From Labilithrix sp. (GTDB taxonomy: Bacteria > Myxococcota_A > Polyangia > Polyangiales > Polyangiaceae), in NCBI GenBank assembly GCA_019637155.1, contig JAHBWE010000001.1, forward strand, positions 310,001 to 374,000: a stretch of 64,000 nucleotides of DNA, given 5' to 3'. The notes below the pieces were generated by a model that saw only the letters and a list, made by a program, of their open reading frames with translations, was not told the origin of the DNA and made no database searches. This document shows, in pieces, positions 49,229-58,022 of the stretch. The position numbers were made by a program, and so were the translations under genes. Numbering within the stretch: position 1 is the first letter of the stretch; each line of letters opens with the position of its first letter.

Positions 49229-50341
49229 GTGCTGTACCGAACTCTCCGCTCGCGCATGGGTGTCGCGCCGCCGGTCCGCGCGGCGTCCGCCAAGTCGACG
49301 CCGCCCCCGCCGCCGCCGCGTTGGGGGAAGGGCGTGCGCCGTGCGGGCATCCTCGCGAGCGTCGCGCTCCTCGCCCTCGCGATGTTCGGGGCCACGTCGT
49401 CGTGGGGACGCGGAGACAAGCAGGCGATCGTCGCGTCGAGCGACTCTTCTTCTCCGCCCGCCGCGATCGTGACCGGAGCCGTCGCGACGCCGCCGCCGTC
49501 GTCGCTCGTGCCGGACGCGGACGCGGAGGCGCCCTCGGGACGCGAGTGGCGGCTCGTCTGGGGACGCAGCTGGCAGATCGTCTCGCCGCCGGGCGAGGCC
49601 ACCTCCGTCACCGACGCGCGCGAAGGCAACCGCGGGTCGTGCCCCGCCGGCATGATCGAGGTCGCGGGGAAGATGAAGCAGCACTTCCTCCTCGACGAGC
49701 TGCAGATGAAGACGTCGTGCACCGACTGGATCGACAAGAAGTGGCCGGAGCGTTGCGGCGCCTACGATCGCGACAAGTGGCTCGCGGCGTCGAAGGACCT
49801 GCCCACGCAGCCGATGCACTTCTGCATCGATCGCTACGAGTACCCGAACAAGAAGGGCGAGTTCCCGGTCATCCTCGTGAGCTGGTACGAGGCGCGCGAC
49901 ACGTGCGCGTCGCTCGGCAAGCGGCTCTGCAAGGAAGAGGAGTGGACCTTCGCGTGCGAAGGTGAGGAGGCGTTGCCGTACCCGAGCGGGTACATCCGCG
50001 ATCACGCGGCCTGCCTCAACGATCGCCCGTGGAAGCAGTTCGACGACAGCGCGTACCGCCCGCGGAGCGGCGAGAAGGCGAAGGCGGAGCTCGATCGACT
50101 GTGGCAAGGCCTCCCGAGTGGTGCACGTCCGCTCTGCAAGAGCCCGTTCGGCGTCTACGACATGGCCGGCAACGTCGACGAGTGGACGCGATCGACCACC
50201 GCAACGGAGCGCCAGAGCACGCTGAAGGGCGGCTACTGGGGGCCCGTGCGCACGCGCTGCCGTCCTGCCACGAAGGCGCACGACGAGCACCACATCTTCT
50301 ATCAGCAGGGGTTCCGCTGCTGCTCCGACGCCGGCGGCTGA
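49229..50341 (+). CDS. Membrane-anchored SUMF1/FGE-fold protein
   Basis: 370 residues. GTG at 49229 chosen because GAGGG and AGGAAGG precede it; ATG 49256 would also keep the membrane anchor. A single TM helix (about 44-60) follows a Pro run, so the domain is periplasmic. The SUMF1 (formylglycine-generating-enzyme-like) domain spans about 135-370: FCIDRYEYPNKKGEFP, VSWYEARDTCASLGKRLC, EEEWTFACEGEE and VYDMAGNVDEWT. It ends KGGYWGPVRTRC...GFRCC. The pair of copper-binding cysteines of true FGE is not in its usual arrangement, so sulfatase activation is doubtful and a binding role is more likely. Confidence 0.87.
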   Translation: MLYRTLRSRMGVAPPVRAASAKSTPPPPPPRWGKGVRRAGILASVALLALAMFGATSSWGRGDKQAIVASSDSSSPPAAIVTGAVATPPPSSLVPDADAEAPSGREWRLVWGRSWQIVSPPGEATSVTDAREGNRGSCPAGMIEVAGKMKQHFLLDELQMKTSCTDWIDKKWPERCGAYDRDKWLAASKDLPTQPMHFCIDRYEYPNKKGEFPVILVSWYEARDTCASLGKRLCKEEEWTFACEGEEALPYPSGYIRDHAACLNDRPWKQFDDSAYRPRSGEKAKAELDRLWQGLPSGARPLCKSPFGVYDMAGNVDEWTRSTTATERQSTLKGGYWGPVRTRCRPATKAHDEHHIFYQQGFRCCSDAGG

Positions 50342-50392
50342 TTCCGACGAGCCGTCTAGGGCACGCCGCGTGCACGGTGATAAGCCGAAACC

Positions 50393-50782
50393 ATGCGGCG
50401 CGTCGTTCGGCTCTTCGTCTGTCCCGCCGCGCTCGCGTTCCTCGTCGTGTCGCTCGCGGTCGCGTGCGGGGACGGCGCGCAGGGATGCCGCGTCGACACC
50501 GACTGCCCGACCGGCCACATCTGCCGCGGCTCGCTCTGCGACCTCGCGAACCCGGAGGCCGGCGTCATCGACGCGGAGATCGCCCCGCTCGACTCGAGCG
50601 GCACCACCTGCTCGGGCGAAGGGATCTTCTGCTCGCAGCCGAGCGAGTGCTGCTCGCAGATCTGCGCGGAGGGGCGCTGCGCGACGTCGCCCGCGTCGAC
50701 GCCGCTGTGCCGGGGCCTCTACGAGCTCTGCACCGACGACTGCTGCGCGGGCTTCACGTGCAACCAGGGCAGCTGTCGCTAG
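50393..50782 (+). CDS. Small Cys-rich lipoprotein
   Basis: 129 residues. The signal peptide ends SLAVAC (Cys25), followed by 16 cysteines in two clusters: CRVDTDCPTGHICRGSLC, and later CSQPSECCSQICAEGRC and CTDDCCAGFTCNQGSC. The spacing resembles the small disulphide modules common in myxobacterial secreted proteins (Dickkopf/colipase-like). GATAAG 8 nt before the ATG may be a leaderless -10 box. Function unknown. The stop lies in a CTAGAG triplet repeat shared with the convergent fabI gene. Confidence 0.8.
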   Translation: MRRVVRLFVCPAALAFLVVSLAVACGDGAQGCRVDTDCPTGHICRGSLCDLANPEAGVIDAEIAPLDSSGTTCSGEGIFCSQPSECCSQICAEGRCATSPASTPLCRGLYELCTDDCCAGFTCNQGSCR

Positions 50783-50796
50783 AGCTAGAGCTAGAG
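50779..50796. repeat. CTAGAG x3 tandem hexamer between convergent genes
   Basis: Three perfect CTAGAG units. The first supplies the TAG of the forward Cys-rich lipoprotein gene, and the third (read in reverse) the stop of fabI. Confidence 0.6.
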
Positions 50797-51675
50797 CGCC
50801 TTGCCCATCGCGACGTAGCCCTTGTCGACGTAGACGGTGGAGGCGGTGATGCCGCTCGCGAGCGGCGAGCAGAGGAACGCGGCCGCCCTGCCGACCTCCT
50901 GCGCCGTGATCGCCTCCGGGAGCGGTGCGTTCGCCTTCGTGTACTCGATCATCTGGCCGATGAAGCCGATCGCGCCCGCCGCGCGCGACGCGAGCGGGCC
51001 CGCGCTGATGCAGTTCACGCGATGACCGTACTTGCGGCCCGCCTCGAACGCGAGGACGCGCGTGTCGCTCTCGAGCGCGGCCTTCGCCGAGCTCATGCCG
51101 CCGCCGTAGCCCGGGATGACGCGCTCCGCCGCCATGTAGCTGAGCGAGAGGAACGCGCCGCCCTTGCGCATGATCGGGGAGAAGCGCTGGACCATGGAGA
51201 CCATCGAGTACGCGCTGACGCCGATCGCGCCGAGGTAGCCCTTGCGGCTCGTCTCGAGGAGCACGTTCTTCACCTCGGGCCCGTTCGCGAGCGAGTGGAC
51301 GACGATGTCGACGCAGGCGTCGCCGAAGTCGGCCTTCATCTTGTCGACGGTGGCCTGGATGCTGACGTCGCCGTGCTCCTTGTACCGCTTGTTCTCGCGG
51401 ATCTCCTCGGGCATGTCCGCGCCGACGTCGAACTCGGCGTCGAGGGCGTAGATCTTCTCGAGCTCGAGCTTGCCGCCGCCCGCCATCGCGAGCGACTCGT
51501 CGAGCTTCCCGCGGCGGAGCAGCGTCTGGAAGATGCCGAGCGCGGGCGGCCACGTGCCGACGCAGACCGAGGCCCCCGCCTCCGCCAGCGCCTTGGCGAT
51601 CGCGAAGCCGAACCCACCGTCGTCGGCGACCCCCGCCACGAACGCGCGCTTTCCCGTCAGGTCGATGCTCAGCAT
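50791..51675 (-). CDS. fabI: Enoyl-[acyl-carrier-protein] reductase (NADH), plant/chlamydial-type FabI
   Basis: 294 residues, SDR fold, last step of the fatty-acid elongation cycle. N-terminal [27 protein letters not shown] is the FabI nucleotide loop, HSLANGPEV follows strand 4, and [25 protein letters not shown] carries the active Tyr and Lys. The residues around [10 protein letters not shown] and an insert (about 48-90) that bacterial FabI lacks make it the longer plant/apicomplexan/chlamydial type. The length agrees. It is alone on this strand, converging on the Cys-rich lipoprotein gene. Confidence 0.96.
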   Translation of the reverse strand: MLSIDLTGKRAFVAGVADDGGFGFAIAKALAEAGASVCVGTWPPALGIFQTLLRRGKLDESLAMAGGGKLELEKIYALDAEFDVGADMPEEIRENKRYKEHGDVSIQATVDKMKADFGDACVDIVVHSLANGPEVKNVLLETSRKGYLGAIGVSAYSMVSMVQRFSPIMRKGGAFLSLSYMAAERVIPGYGGGMSSAKAALESDTRVLAFEAGRKYGHRVNCISAGPLASRAAGAIGFIGQMIEYTKANAPLPEAITAQEVGRAAAFLCSPLASGITASTVYVDKGYVAMGKAL

Positions 51676-51805
51676 GCGCGCACCATCATCCGAACGCGGC
51701 GCGCGGTCAACGACGGTGGATTAACGCGGCGTTAGTTTGAGCTCAAACTAAATCGGCGGCCTTGCTCGTGGATTCTTGCCACGACGAACAGGTGCCTCCT
51801 TGCGA

Positions 51806-51811
51806 TACATT
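51806..51811 (+). promoter_or_regulatory. Possible leaderless -10 box (TACATT)
   Basis: TACATT with 9 nt to the ATG at 51821. Confidence 0.4.
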
Positions 51812-51820
51812 CGAGCGGCC

Positions 51821-53059
51821 ATGAAGAGCCTCCCCCGTCTCATCGTCGCGGCCGCCGCGATCGTCTGTGCTGCTCCCTCGGTCGCGCGCGCGGAGCTGCC
51901 GACCCTCACGCAGGCGATCGAGGCGGCGAAGACGCACGCGCTCGTCGTCGTCGAGGCCGAGGAGCAGGTGCACGTCGCGAACGCGCAGATGAAGGGCGCG
52001 CGGCTGAGCGCGATCGGCAACCCGTACATCGATCTCCAGGTCGACAAGGGCTTCGGCAACGGCGTGCAGCAGGAGCTCCAGGTCCTGACGTACTCGTACA
52101 TCCCGATCGACGTCGCGGGGCAGCGCGGCAAGCGCGTCGACGAGGCGGAGCGGCTCATCGCGTGGCGCAAGATGGGGCTCACGAGCTCGGAGTGGATCGC
52201 CGCCGGCGAGGCGGCGGCCGCCTACGGTGAGCTCCTCGTCTCCTCGTCTCGCGTCGTCGAGGCGAAGGCGGGCGAGGCGACGGCGCGCGAGGAGGCGAAG
52301 TACTTCCAGGGGCGCTACGACGCGAAGGACACCACGCTCTACGAGAAGAGCATCGCGGAGGCGGAGGTCGCGCGCTGGGTGCAGTCGCGCGCGGAGGCGG
52401 AGCTGCGCGTGGCCTCGAGCCGTGCGCGCTTCGAGCAGGTCACCGGCATGCTCACCGACGGGAGCCCGCCCGCGCCGGCGAGCGTCCTCCTGCCGGCGCT
52501 GCGCGGCACGTGGGACGACGGCCAGATCGCGCGCGTCGTCGACAGGGCGCCGAGCATCTCGCGCCTCGCGGCGGAGAAGTCGTACTGGGACGCGTCGATC
52601 GAGCGGTACGAGCGCGAGAAGATCCCGCCGGTGTCGTTCGAGATCATCGCCGGTCGCGGCTCCGCGGGCGAGGCCCGCCTCGGCGGCGGCGCGGTGTTCA
52701 CGTTCCCGGTCACGCGGCGCTACCAGGCGGAGATCGCGCGGGCCGAGAGCGGCCGAGAGCACGCGCATCGCCAGCTCGACCTCTATCGCGGGATCGTGGT
52801 CACGCGGCTGCGCGCCGCGCGCGACGCGATCGCAGCGGTCAACAGGGCGCTCGACGAGCTCGACAAGAACGGCATCCCCGCGCTCGAGCGGGCGGTCTCG
52901 ACCTCGGTCGAAGCATTTCGGGCCGGCAAGATCGACCTCACCCGTGCGATGCTCGCCCGTCGTGATCTCGCGATCGCCCGCGCGCGCCGCCTCGACCTCC
53001 TCGAAGCGTCGTGGCGCGCCTACGCCGATCTCCTGATCTTCTCCGGCGAGCTCCCCTGA
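51821..53059 (+). CDS. TolC-like outer membrane efflux protein
   Basis: 412 residues. The signal peptide (about 1-25) ends SVARAE. The mature part is mostly long amphipathic helices with two short strand-rich segments (GNPYIDLQVDKG, PPVSFEIIAGRG), repeated once in each half, as in OEP/TolC/CusC trimers that form the helical tunnel and barrel. No RND pump or adaptor gene adjoins it. The stop overlaps the start of the next gene by one base (TGATG), coupling it to a GH44 glucanase, so the usual efflux role is uncertain here. Confidence 0.87.
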   Translation: MKSLPRLIVAAAAIVCAAPSVARAELPTLTQAIEAAKTHALVVVEAEEQVHVANAQMKGARLSAIGNPYIDLQVDKGFGNGVQQELQVLTYSYIPIDVAGQRGKRVDEAERLIAWRKMGLTSSEWIAAGEAAAAYGELLVSSSRVVEAKAGEATAREEAKYFQGRYDAKDTTLYEKSIAEAEVARWVQSRAEAELRVASSRARFEQVTGMLTDGSPPAPASVLLPALRGTWDDGQIARVVDRAPSISRLAAEKSYWDASIERYEREKIPPVSFEIIAGRGSAGEARLGGGAVFTFPVTRRYQAEIARAESGREHAHRQLDLYRGIVVTRLRAARDAIAAVNRALDELDKNGIPALERAVSTSVEAFRAGKIDLTRAMLARRDLAIARARRLDLLEASWRAYADLLIFSGELP

Positions 53060-54837
53060 TGATCCAACTCCCGTCTCTTCGCCACGCGCTCCTCCCGTTC
53101 CTCATCGGCGTCACCGCCGTCGGCTGCGACGCGTGCGGCGACAAGACGGGCGGGAAGACGCCGGTCCCTCCCGGCTCCGGGAGCACGGTCGGTCCCATGA
53201 TCGTGGATCAGGACGGCGGCAAGGTGCAGGTGACGGCGACGATCACGGAGGAGCTCGCGGGCAAGGTCGGGGGGCCGCTCCCGAAGAGCGGGAAGATGAA
53301 GGCGGCGACGCCGATGGCGGTCCAGTGCAAGTCGGGCGCGCAGCCGGTGAGCCCCGGCATCTACGGCATCGCGTGGGCCGACGGCGACAAGGACCTCGGC
53401 GCGACGGAGCATCGCTGGGGCGGCAACACGACGACGCGCTACAACCCGAAGCTCGGGAACGCGTGGAGCACCGCGAACGACTGGTTCTTCGAGAACGTCG
53501 AGATCGACTCGTGGGAGAAGTTCGTCGACAAGGCCGCGCAGAAGGGCGGGCGCGCGGCGATCACGGTCCCGATCATGGGCTGGGTCGCGAAGGACACCGA
53601 GAGCTGCGCCTTCACGACGAAGGAGTTCCCGAAGCAGCAGAAGACCGATCCGAACCGCAAGCACTGCGGCAACGGCCTCAAGCCGGACGGCAAGACGAAG
53701 CTCGATCCGCCGAAGGACCCCTCGAAGTGGCAGACGAAGATCACGCCGGAGGACGTCGCGGCGTGGATCGCGAAGATCAAGGCGGCGGACGCGAAGCGCG
53801 GGAAGAAGGTCGTCTTCGAGTACATCCTCGACAACGAGCCGGCGCTCTGGGACTCGTCCCATCGCGACGTCCACCCCGAGCCGACGACGTACGACGAGCT
53901 CCTCGAGAAGACGATCGCGTTCGGCACCGCGGTGCGGAAGGCCGATCCCGAAGCGATCATCGCCGGCCCCGCGGAGTGGGGCTGGCCCGGCTACTTCTTC
54001 AGCGGCAAGGACGCGAAGGCGGGGTTCCCGCTCAAGCCGGATCGCCGCGCGCACGGGGACGAGCCGCTCCTCGCCTGGTACCTGAAGAAGCTCGCCGAGC
54101 ACGAGAAGAAGACGGGGGTGAAGGTGCTCGACGTCCTCGACGTCCACATCTACCCGCAGGCCGACGGCGTGCAGTTCGGCGACGACGAGGGCGGCGACGG
54201 CGCGGGCAACACCGACAAGGCGACGAACGACCTCCGCTTCCGCACGACGCGCTCGCTCTGGGACCGCGAATACAAGGACGAGTCCTGGATCGACGACGCG
54301 GTCTACCTCATCCCGCGGATGAAGGACCTCATCGCCGCGAACTACCCCGGCCTCGGGTTCCAGATCGGCGAATACAACTTCGGCGCGGAGCAGCACGTCG
54401 CCGGCGCGGTGGCGCTCGCGGAGGTGCTCGGCCGATTTGCCCTCTACGGCGTCAGCCACGCTTACTACTGGACATATCCGAAGAAGCCAAAACCCGCCTA
54501 TTGGGCATTTCGGGCATTCCGCAATTACGACGACGCCGGCGGGCGCTTCCAGGACAACGTCGTCGCCTCGAGCTCGCCGAGCGGGACGAGCCTCTACGCG
54601 AGCCGCGACGAGAGCGGCAAGAAGTGGGTCCTCGTCGCGCTCAACTTCAGCGCCGACCACCCCTTCGAGGCGACGATCAACCTCGACGGCTGCGCCACGC
54701 CGACGGCGGTGAAGGCCTATCGCTACGGCAACGGCGACGCCGCGATCGTGCCGGGCACCGCCACGATCGCGGGCGCGGGGCTCGAGGTGAAGCTCGCGCC
54801 TTACTCGATCAACGTCTTCGAGCTGACGTTGCCCTGA
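53059..54837 (+). CDS. GH44-type glucanase lipoprotein
   Basis: 592 residues. The signal peptide ends AVGC (Cys23), then a short Gly/Pro linker. From about 95 it resembles glycoside hydrolase family 44: GIYGIAW, EHRWGGNTTTRYN, the general acid in DNEPALW (Glu260), the nucleophile in IGEYNFGAEQ (Glu438), and a C-terminal beta-sandwich (about 500-592). The 178-residue spacing of the two Glu residues fits GH44. It would act on cellulose or xyloglucan at the cell surface. The segment 54440-54540 uses AT-rich codons atypical of the gene. Confidence 0.9.
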   Translation: MIQLPSLRHALLPFLIGVTAVGCDACGDKTGGKTPVPPGSGSTVGPMIVDQDGGKVQVTATITEELAGKVGGPLPKSGKMKAATPMAVQCKSGAQPVSPGIYGIAWADGDKDLGATEHRWGGNTTTRYNPKLGNAWSTANDWFFENVEIDSWEKFVDKAAQKGGRAAITVPIMGWVAKDTESCAFTTKEFPKQQKTDPNRKHCGNGLKPDGKTKLDPPKDPSKWQTKITPEDVAAWIAKIKAADAKRGKKVVFEYILDNEPALWDSSHRDVHPEPTTYDELLEKTIAFGTAVRKADPEAIIAGPAEWGWPGYFFSGKDAKAGFPLKPDRRAHGDEPLLAWYLKKLAEHEKKTGVKVLDVLDVHIYPQADGVQFGDDEGGDGAGNTDKATNDLRFRTTRSLWDREYKDESWIDDAVYLIPRMKDLIAANYPGLGFQIGEYNFGAEQHVAGAVALAEVLGRFALYGVSHAYYWTYPKKPKPAYWAFRAFRNYDDAGGRFQDNVVASSSPSGTSLYASRDESGKKWVLVALNFSADHPFEATINLDGCATPTAVKAYRYGNGDAAIVPGTATIAGAGLEVKLAPYSINVFELTLP

Positions 54838-54880
54838 TAGTTGTTGACTACATCGATCGCCTGCTCCATACCGGAGAGAG

Positions 54881-55543
54881 ATGCGCGCGGTCGCTTACAT
54901 CCGGACGGAGGGAGGCTCGCCGGCGGAGCAGCGCAGCGCGATCGAGTCGTGGGCGGCGCGTGAGGCCGCGCTCGTGCTCGCGTGGCAGATCGACGCCGGC
55001 GTCGGCGGCGCGACCCCGATCGCGGAGCGGCCGGGGCTCACCGCGGCGTACCGCGCGATCCGCGAGCACCGCGCCGGCGTCCTCGTCGCCGCGAACGCCG
55101 CGTGCTTCTCGCACGACGAGCTCGTCGCGTGGCTCATCGAGCGCGCGGCGCTGAGCGAAGGCGCGACGCTCGTCACCGCGGACGGATTGACGGCGGAGCC
55201 ACGGGTGTCGCCCGCGCCGCGGTCCTACACGCGCGGCGCGGTCGATCTCGCGCGCGCGTACGATCGTGTCGTCGTGCGCGGCCGCATTCGCGCGACGCAG
55301 GCGGACAAACGCGCCCGCGGCGAGCGCATCGGGAACGTGCCGTACGGCTACCGCGTCGCCGCCGACGGCGTGCACACGGAGCCGGATCCGGCGGAGCAGG
55401 AGGTGCTCGCCACCGTGCGCCGCCTCGCGAGCGAGGGCCTCTCGCAGCGCGCGATCGTCCTTCACCTCGCCGCCGCGGGCGTCGCCGGCCGCACCGGCTC
55501 ACCGCTCGGACAGACGCAGGTCTCGAAGCTCCTGCGTCGCTGA
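54881..55543 (+). CDS. Degenerate serine-recombinase-like protein
   Basis: 220 residues. The N-terminal 130 residues keep the resolvase shape (AVAYIRTEGGSPAEQRSAIESW, RPGLTAAYRAIREHRAGVLVAA). However, the catalytic Ser of the YxRVS motif is absent, and the 'DRLSR' motif reads NAACFSHD. A recombinase-type region follows (about 135-220; GERIGNVPYGYRV, EPDPAEQEVL, GLSQRAIVLHLAAAGVAGRTG). It is far shorter than large serine recombinases and probably catalytically dead, perhaps a DNA-binding regulator. GGAGAGAG lies directly before the ATG. The last 45 bp overlap the convergent SGNH gene. Confidence 0.8.
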   Translation: MRAVAYIRTEGGSPAEQRSAIESWAAREAALVLAWQIDAGVGGATPIAERPGLTAAYRAIREHRAGVLVAANAACFSHDELVAWLIERAALSEGATLVTADGLTAEPRVSPAPRSYTRGAVDLARAYDRVVVRGRIRATQADKRARGERIGNVPYGYRVAADGVHTEPDPAEQEVLATVRRLASEGLSQRAIVLHLAAAGVAGRTGSPLGQTQVSKLLRR

Positions 55544-56782
55544 GCGCCACTGGTCGTAGGCGCGCTGGAGGTCGGTGACGAACGCGGTCGCGAGGTCGGC
55601 GTAGCCCTGGCGCGAGAGGTGGACGCGATCGGGCTGGCCGCGCGGGTAGGCCTCCGTCGCCCATCGCGCCATCGCGCCTTCGCCGCCCATCGCGGCGAGC
55701 TGGTCGTAGAACGCGCAGCCGGCGGCGTGCGCGACCTTGCGCTCGCGCGCGACGATCTCGACGAGGCGCGCCGGCGTCCTCCACCCGTCGCCCGACTTGT
55801 TCGCGCGATCGGGCGGACCGAGCAGGAGGCACGACGACGACGGCGCCGCGCGCGCGATCCGGAGGGCGGCGGCGGCGGCGTCCGCCTCGAAGGCGTCGAG
55901 CGACGTCTCGACGTCGATCGCGTCGTTCGTGCCGTACGCGAGGATGACGAGCTCGGGCGCGCGATGACGGAGCTGCTCGGTGAAGTGCGCTTCGTTCCAC
56001 GAGAGCGCGGTCGCCACGCGCGCGCCGTTGATCCCGAGCGCGTCGAGGACGAGGCCGTGCTGCTCCGCGCGATCGAGCGCGAGCCCGAAGAGGCGGACCT
56101 CGCCGTCGCCGAGCGCGCGCGCCTCGATCCGGTGCCGCGTCGCCGCGGAGAGCTCGACGGCGTGGAACGCCGAGCGACGCGCTTCGGCGCGGGTGGCGAC
56201 GCGGGAGCGGACGCCGTCGACGACGAGATCGAAGCTGCCGCCGCCCGGCTGCTCGAGGTAGTAGAGCTCCGCGCGCGACGTGGTGGCGAGGACGTCGATC
56301 CACGCGCGGGAGCCGCCTTGACGGCTCGCGAGCGCGAAGCCGGAGAGGCCGAACACGCCGTCGCCCCCGGGCTGGCGCGAATGGAGCGCGGTCATCTGCG
56401 TCGACCACGCGCCGGCGGTGCCTTCGAGCACGCCCTCTTGCGACCACGCCTTCCACGGCAGACCGATCGGGACGAAGCCGCGCCCGCCGTCGCCGAAGCG
56501 AGCCTGGAGCTGGCGGCGCATCGGGCCCGTCTGCCAGTCCGCGGCGGTGTGCGAGTCGCCGAGCTGCACGACGCGGACGTCGTCGGTCGCCGCGCCGGAC
56601 TCGAGCCGCGCGAGCGCCGCGAAGAACCGCGCGAGCGCGGCGGGGCGCTCGAGCGATCCGACGGCGAGCGGCGGCTCGGGCTCTCGCGGCGGCGCGATGG
56701 CGAGGCGGGGCGGCGGCGCTTCGCGCGGCGTGGGCGCAGCGGCGGGCGGCGGCCGGCACGCGACGAGCGCGAGGGCTATCAC
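55499..56782 (-). CDS. SGNH/GDSL-family hydrolase (lipoprotein-like)
   Basis: 427 residues if translated from GTG 56782, which gives a very short signal ending ALVAC. Upstream in-frame codons reach 56899 but run through a dispersed repeat. The SGNH core shows block I VVQLGDSHTA (nucleophile Ser), the Gly block INGARV, the Asn block YGTNDA and the catalytic DxxH in PDRVHLSRQGY. A beta domain is inserted between blocks I and III, as in peptidoglycan or polysaccharide O-acetylesterases of this superfamily. The substrate is inferred only. The C-terminus overlaps the recombinase-like gene. Confidence 0.85.
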   Translation of the reverse strand: MIALALVACRPPPAAAPTPREAPPPRLAIAPPREPEPPLAVGSLERPAALARFFAALARLESGAATDDVRVVQLGDSHTAADWQTGPMRRQLQARFGDGGRGFVPIGLPWKAWSQEGVLEGTAGAWSTQMTALHSRQPGGDGVFGLSGFALASRQGGSRAWIDVLATTSRAELYYLEQPGGGSFDLVVDGVRSRVATRAEARRSAFHAVELSAATRHRIEARALGDGEVRLFGLALDRAEQHGLVLDALGINGARVATALSWNEAHFTEQLRHRAPELVILAYGTNDAIDVETSLDAFEADAAAAALRIARAAPSSSCLLLGPPDRANKSGDGWRTPARLVEIVARERKVAHAAGCAFYDQLAAMGGEGAMARWATEAYPRGQPDRVHLSRQGYADLATAFVTDLQRAYDQWRSATQELRDLRLSER

Positions 56783-56783
56783 G

Positions 56784-56880
56784 GTCAGGGGCTTCGCCCC
56801 CGACACCCCCACCCCGGGACACGGCCCTCGAAGACTCGGGGCGCTTCGCGCCCGCTGTGGCGGCCGCGTCCCGGGGCCCC
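56784..56880 (-). repeat. Dispersed GC-rich repeat, copy 2 (inverted relative to copy 1)
   Basis: Read on the reverse strand it starts GGGGCCCC, shares GCGGGCGCGAAGCGCCCCGAG and GAGGGCCGTGTC with the copy at 11276-11373, and ends in a GGGGGCGAAGCCCC hairpin. It lies just upstream of the SGNH hydrolase signal peptide. Confidence 0.75.
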
Positions 56881-56948
56881 GCTTCGACAGAGCGCTCACC
56901 GGGGCGAGAGCGTGACGCGATCGCTCGAGCCTGTCACGTCCTTCGCGC

Positions 56949-57923
56949 TCAGCCGGTCACTCGGCGGCTCGCGAGCTGCGCGGCGGTCGGGCGCTTCACG
57001 TCCCACGCGAGCCCCGTCCGCTCGAGGAGCGCGATGAGCCACGCGCTCGGATCGAGCTCCCCCGCGCGGACGCCGTGCACGGCCGACGTCGGGAACGCGT
57101 GGTGCGCGTTGTGCCACGACTCACCCAGCGACGGGATCGCGAGCCAGGCGACGTTCGAGCTCCGATCGCGCGTCTTGAACGGACGGCGGCCGAACACGTG
57201 GCAGATCGAGTTGATGCTCCACGTCACGTGGTGAACGAAGAAGGCGCGGGCGAAGCCGCCCCAGAGGAGACCGGAGAGCCCGCCGCGCCACGTGCCCGAC
57301 AGGACCGCGCCGAGGACGAACGGCAGCGCGAGCGTGAGCGCGGCCCAGAGCCAATAGAGCCGGTCGACGGCCGCCACCTGCGCGTCGCCGACGAGATCGG
57401 GGACGAAGCGCCGGATGCGGGTCTTCTCCGTGTCGAAGAACCAGCCGACGTGCGCGTGCCACATCTTCCCCAAGGCCCCGCGTCCGCCGACGTGCGGCGA
57501 GTGGGGATCGCCCGGACGATCGCTGAAGGCGTGGTGACGGCGATGATCGGCGACCCATCGGATCACCGGGCCCTGGAGGGCCATCGAGCCCGCGACGGCG
57601 AAGGCGACGCGGACCCACCGCGCGCACTCGAAGCTCTGATGCGTGAACAGGCGGTGGAAGCCGACCGTGATGCCGAACCCCGTGAGCAGGTACATCAGGA
57701 CGAACACGGCGACGTCGGTGAGGCCGAGGACACGCCAGGCGATCGCGCCGATCAGCCCGAGGAAGGGGACCACGACGACGAGGGTGGCGAACGTCCGCTC
57801 GGCGCGCAACGTGCTCGGCGAGAGGTTCTTCGTCGCCTGCCCGGTCCGCGCTGACGCCGGTACGGCCCGCGCGGTCGCGTCATCGGTCTGCGCGGCCGCG
57901 TCGTCGATCGATATGGCGTTCAT
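56949..57923 (-). CDS. Acyl-CoA / acyl-lipid desaturase (fatty acid desaturase family)
   Basis: 324 residues with four TM helices and the three His boxes of membrane desaturases: HRLFTH (about 94-99), HRRHH (about 131-135) and HNAHH (about 269-273). The boxes bind a diiron centre, and the family includes stearoyl-CoA Delta-9 desaturases. A polar N-terminal 35-residue extension is rich in Ala, Asp and Thr. AGGAGGG lies about 9 nt before the ATG. It probably modulates membrane fluidity. It stands alone. Confidence 0.93.
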   Translation of the reverse strand: MNAISIDDAAAQTDDATARAVPASARTGQATKNLSPSTLRAERTFATLVVVVPFLGLIGAIAWRVLGLTDVAVFVLMYLLTGFGITVGFHRLFTHQSFECARWVRVAFAVAGSMALQGPVIRWVADHRRHHAFSDRPGDPHSPHVGGRGALGKMWHAHVGWFFDTEKTRIRRFVPDLVGDAQVAAVDRLYWLWAALTLALPFVLGAVLSGTWRGGLSGLLWGGFARAFFVHHVTWSINSICHVFGRRPFKTRDRSSNVAWLAIPSLGESWHNAHHAFPTSAVHGVRAGELDPSAWLIALLERTGLAWDVKRPTAAQLASRRVTG

Positions 57924-58022
57924 TGGGCTGCCCTCCTGATTCGCGGCGCACCATAGAGGAGCGCCGGCGAACGGCGGTCATGAGCCGGTCACGATTTGGT
58001 CAGGCGCGCGGCGCTCGCGGAG

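Noticed and set aside
54844..54872. TTGACT followed by CATACC as a sigma-70 promoter for the recombinase-like gene
   Set aside because: The -10 element matches poorly and the gene has its own Shine-Dalgarno sequence; evidence too weak.
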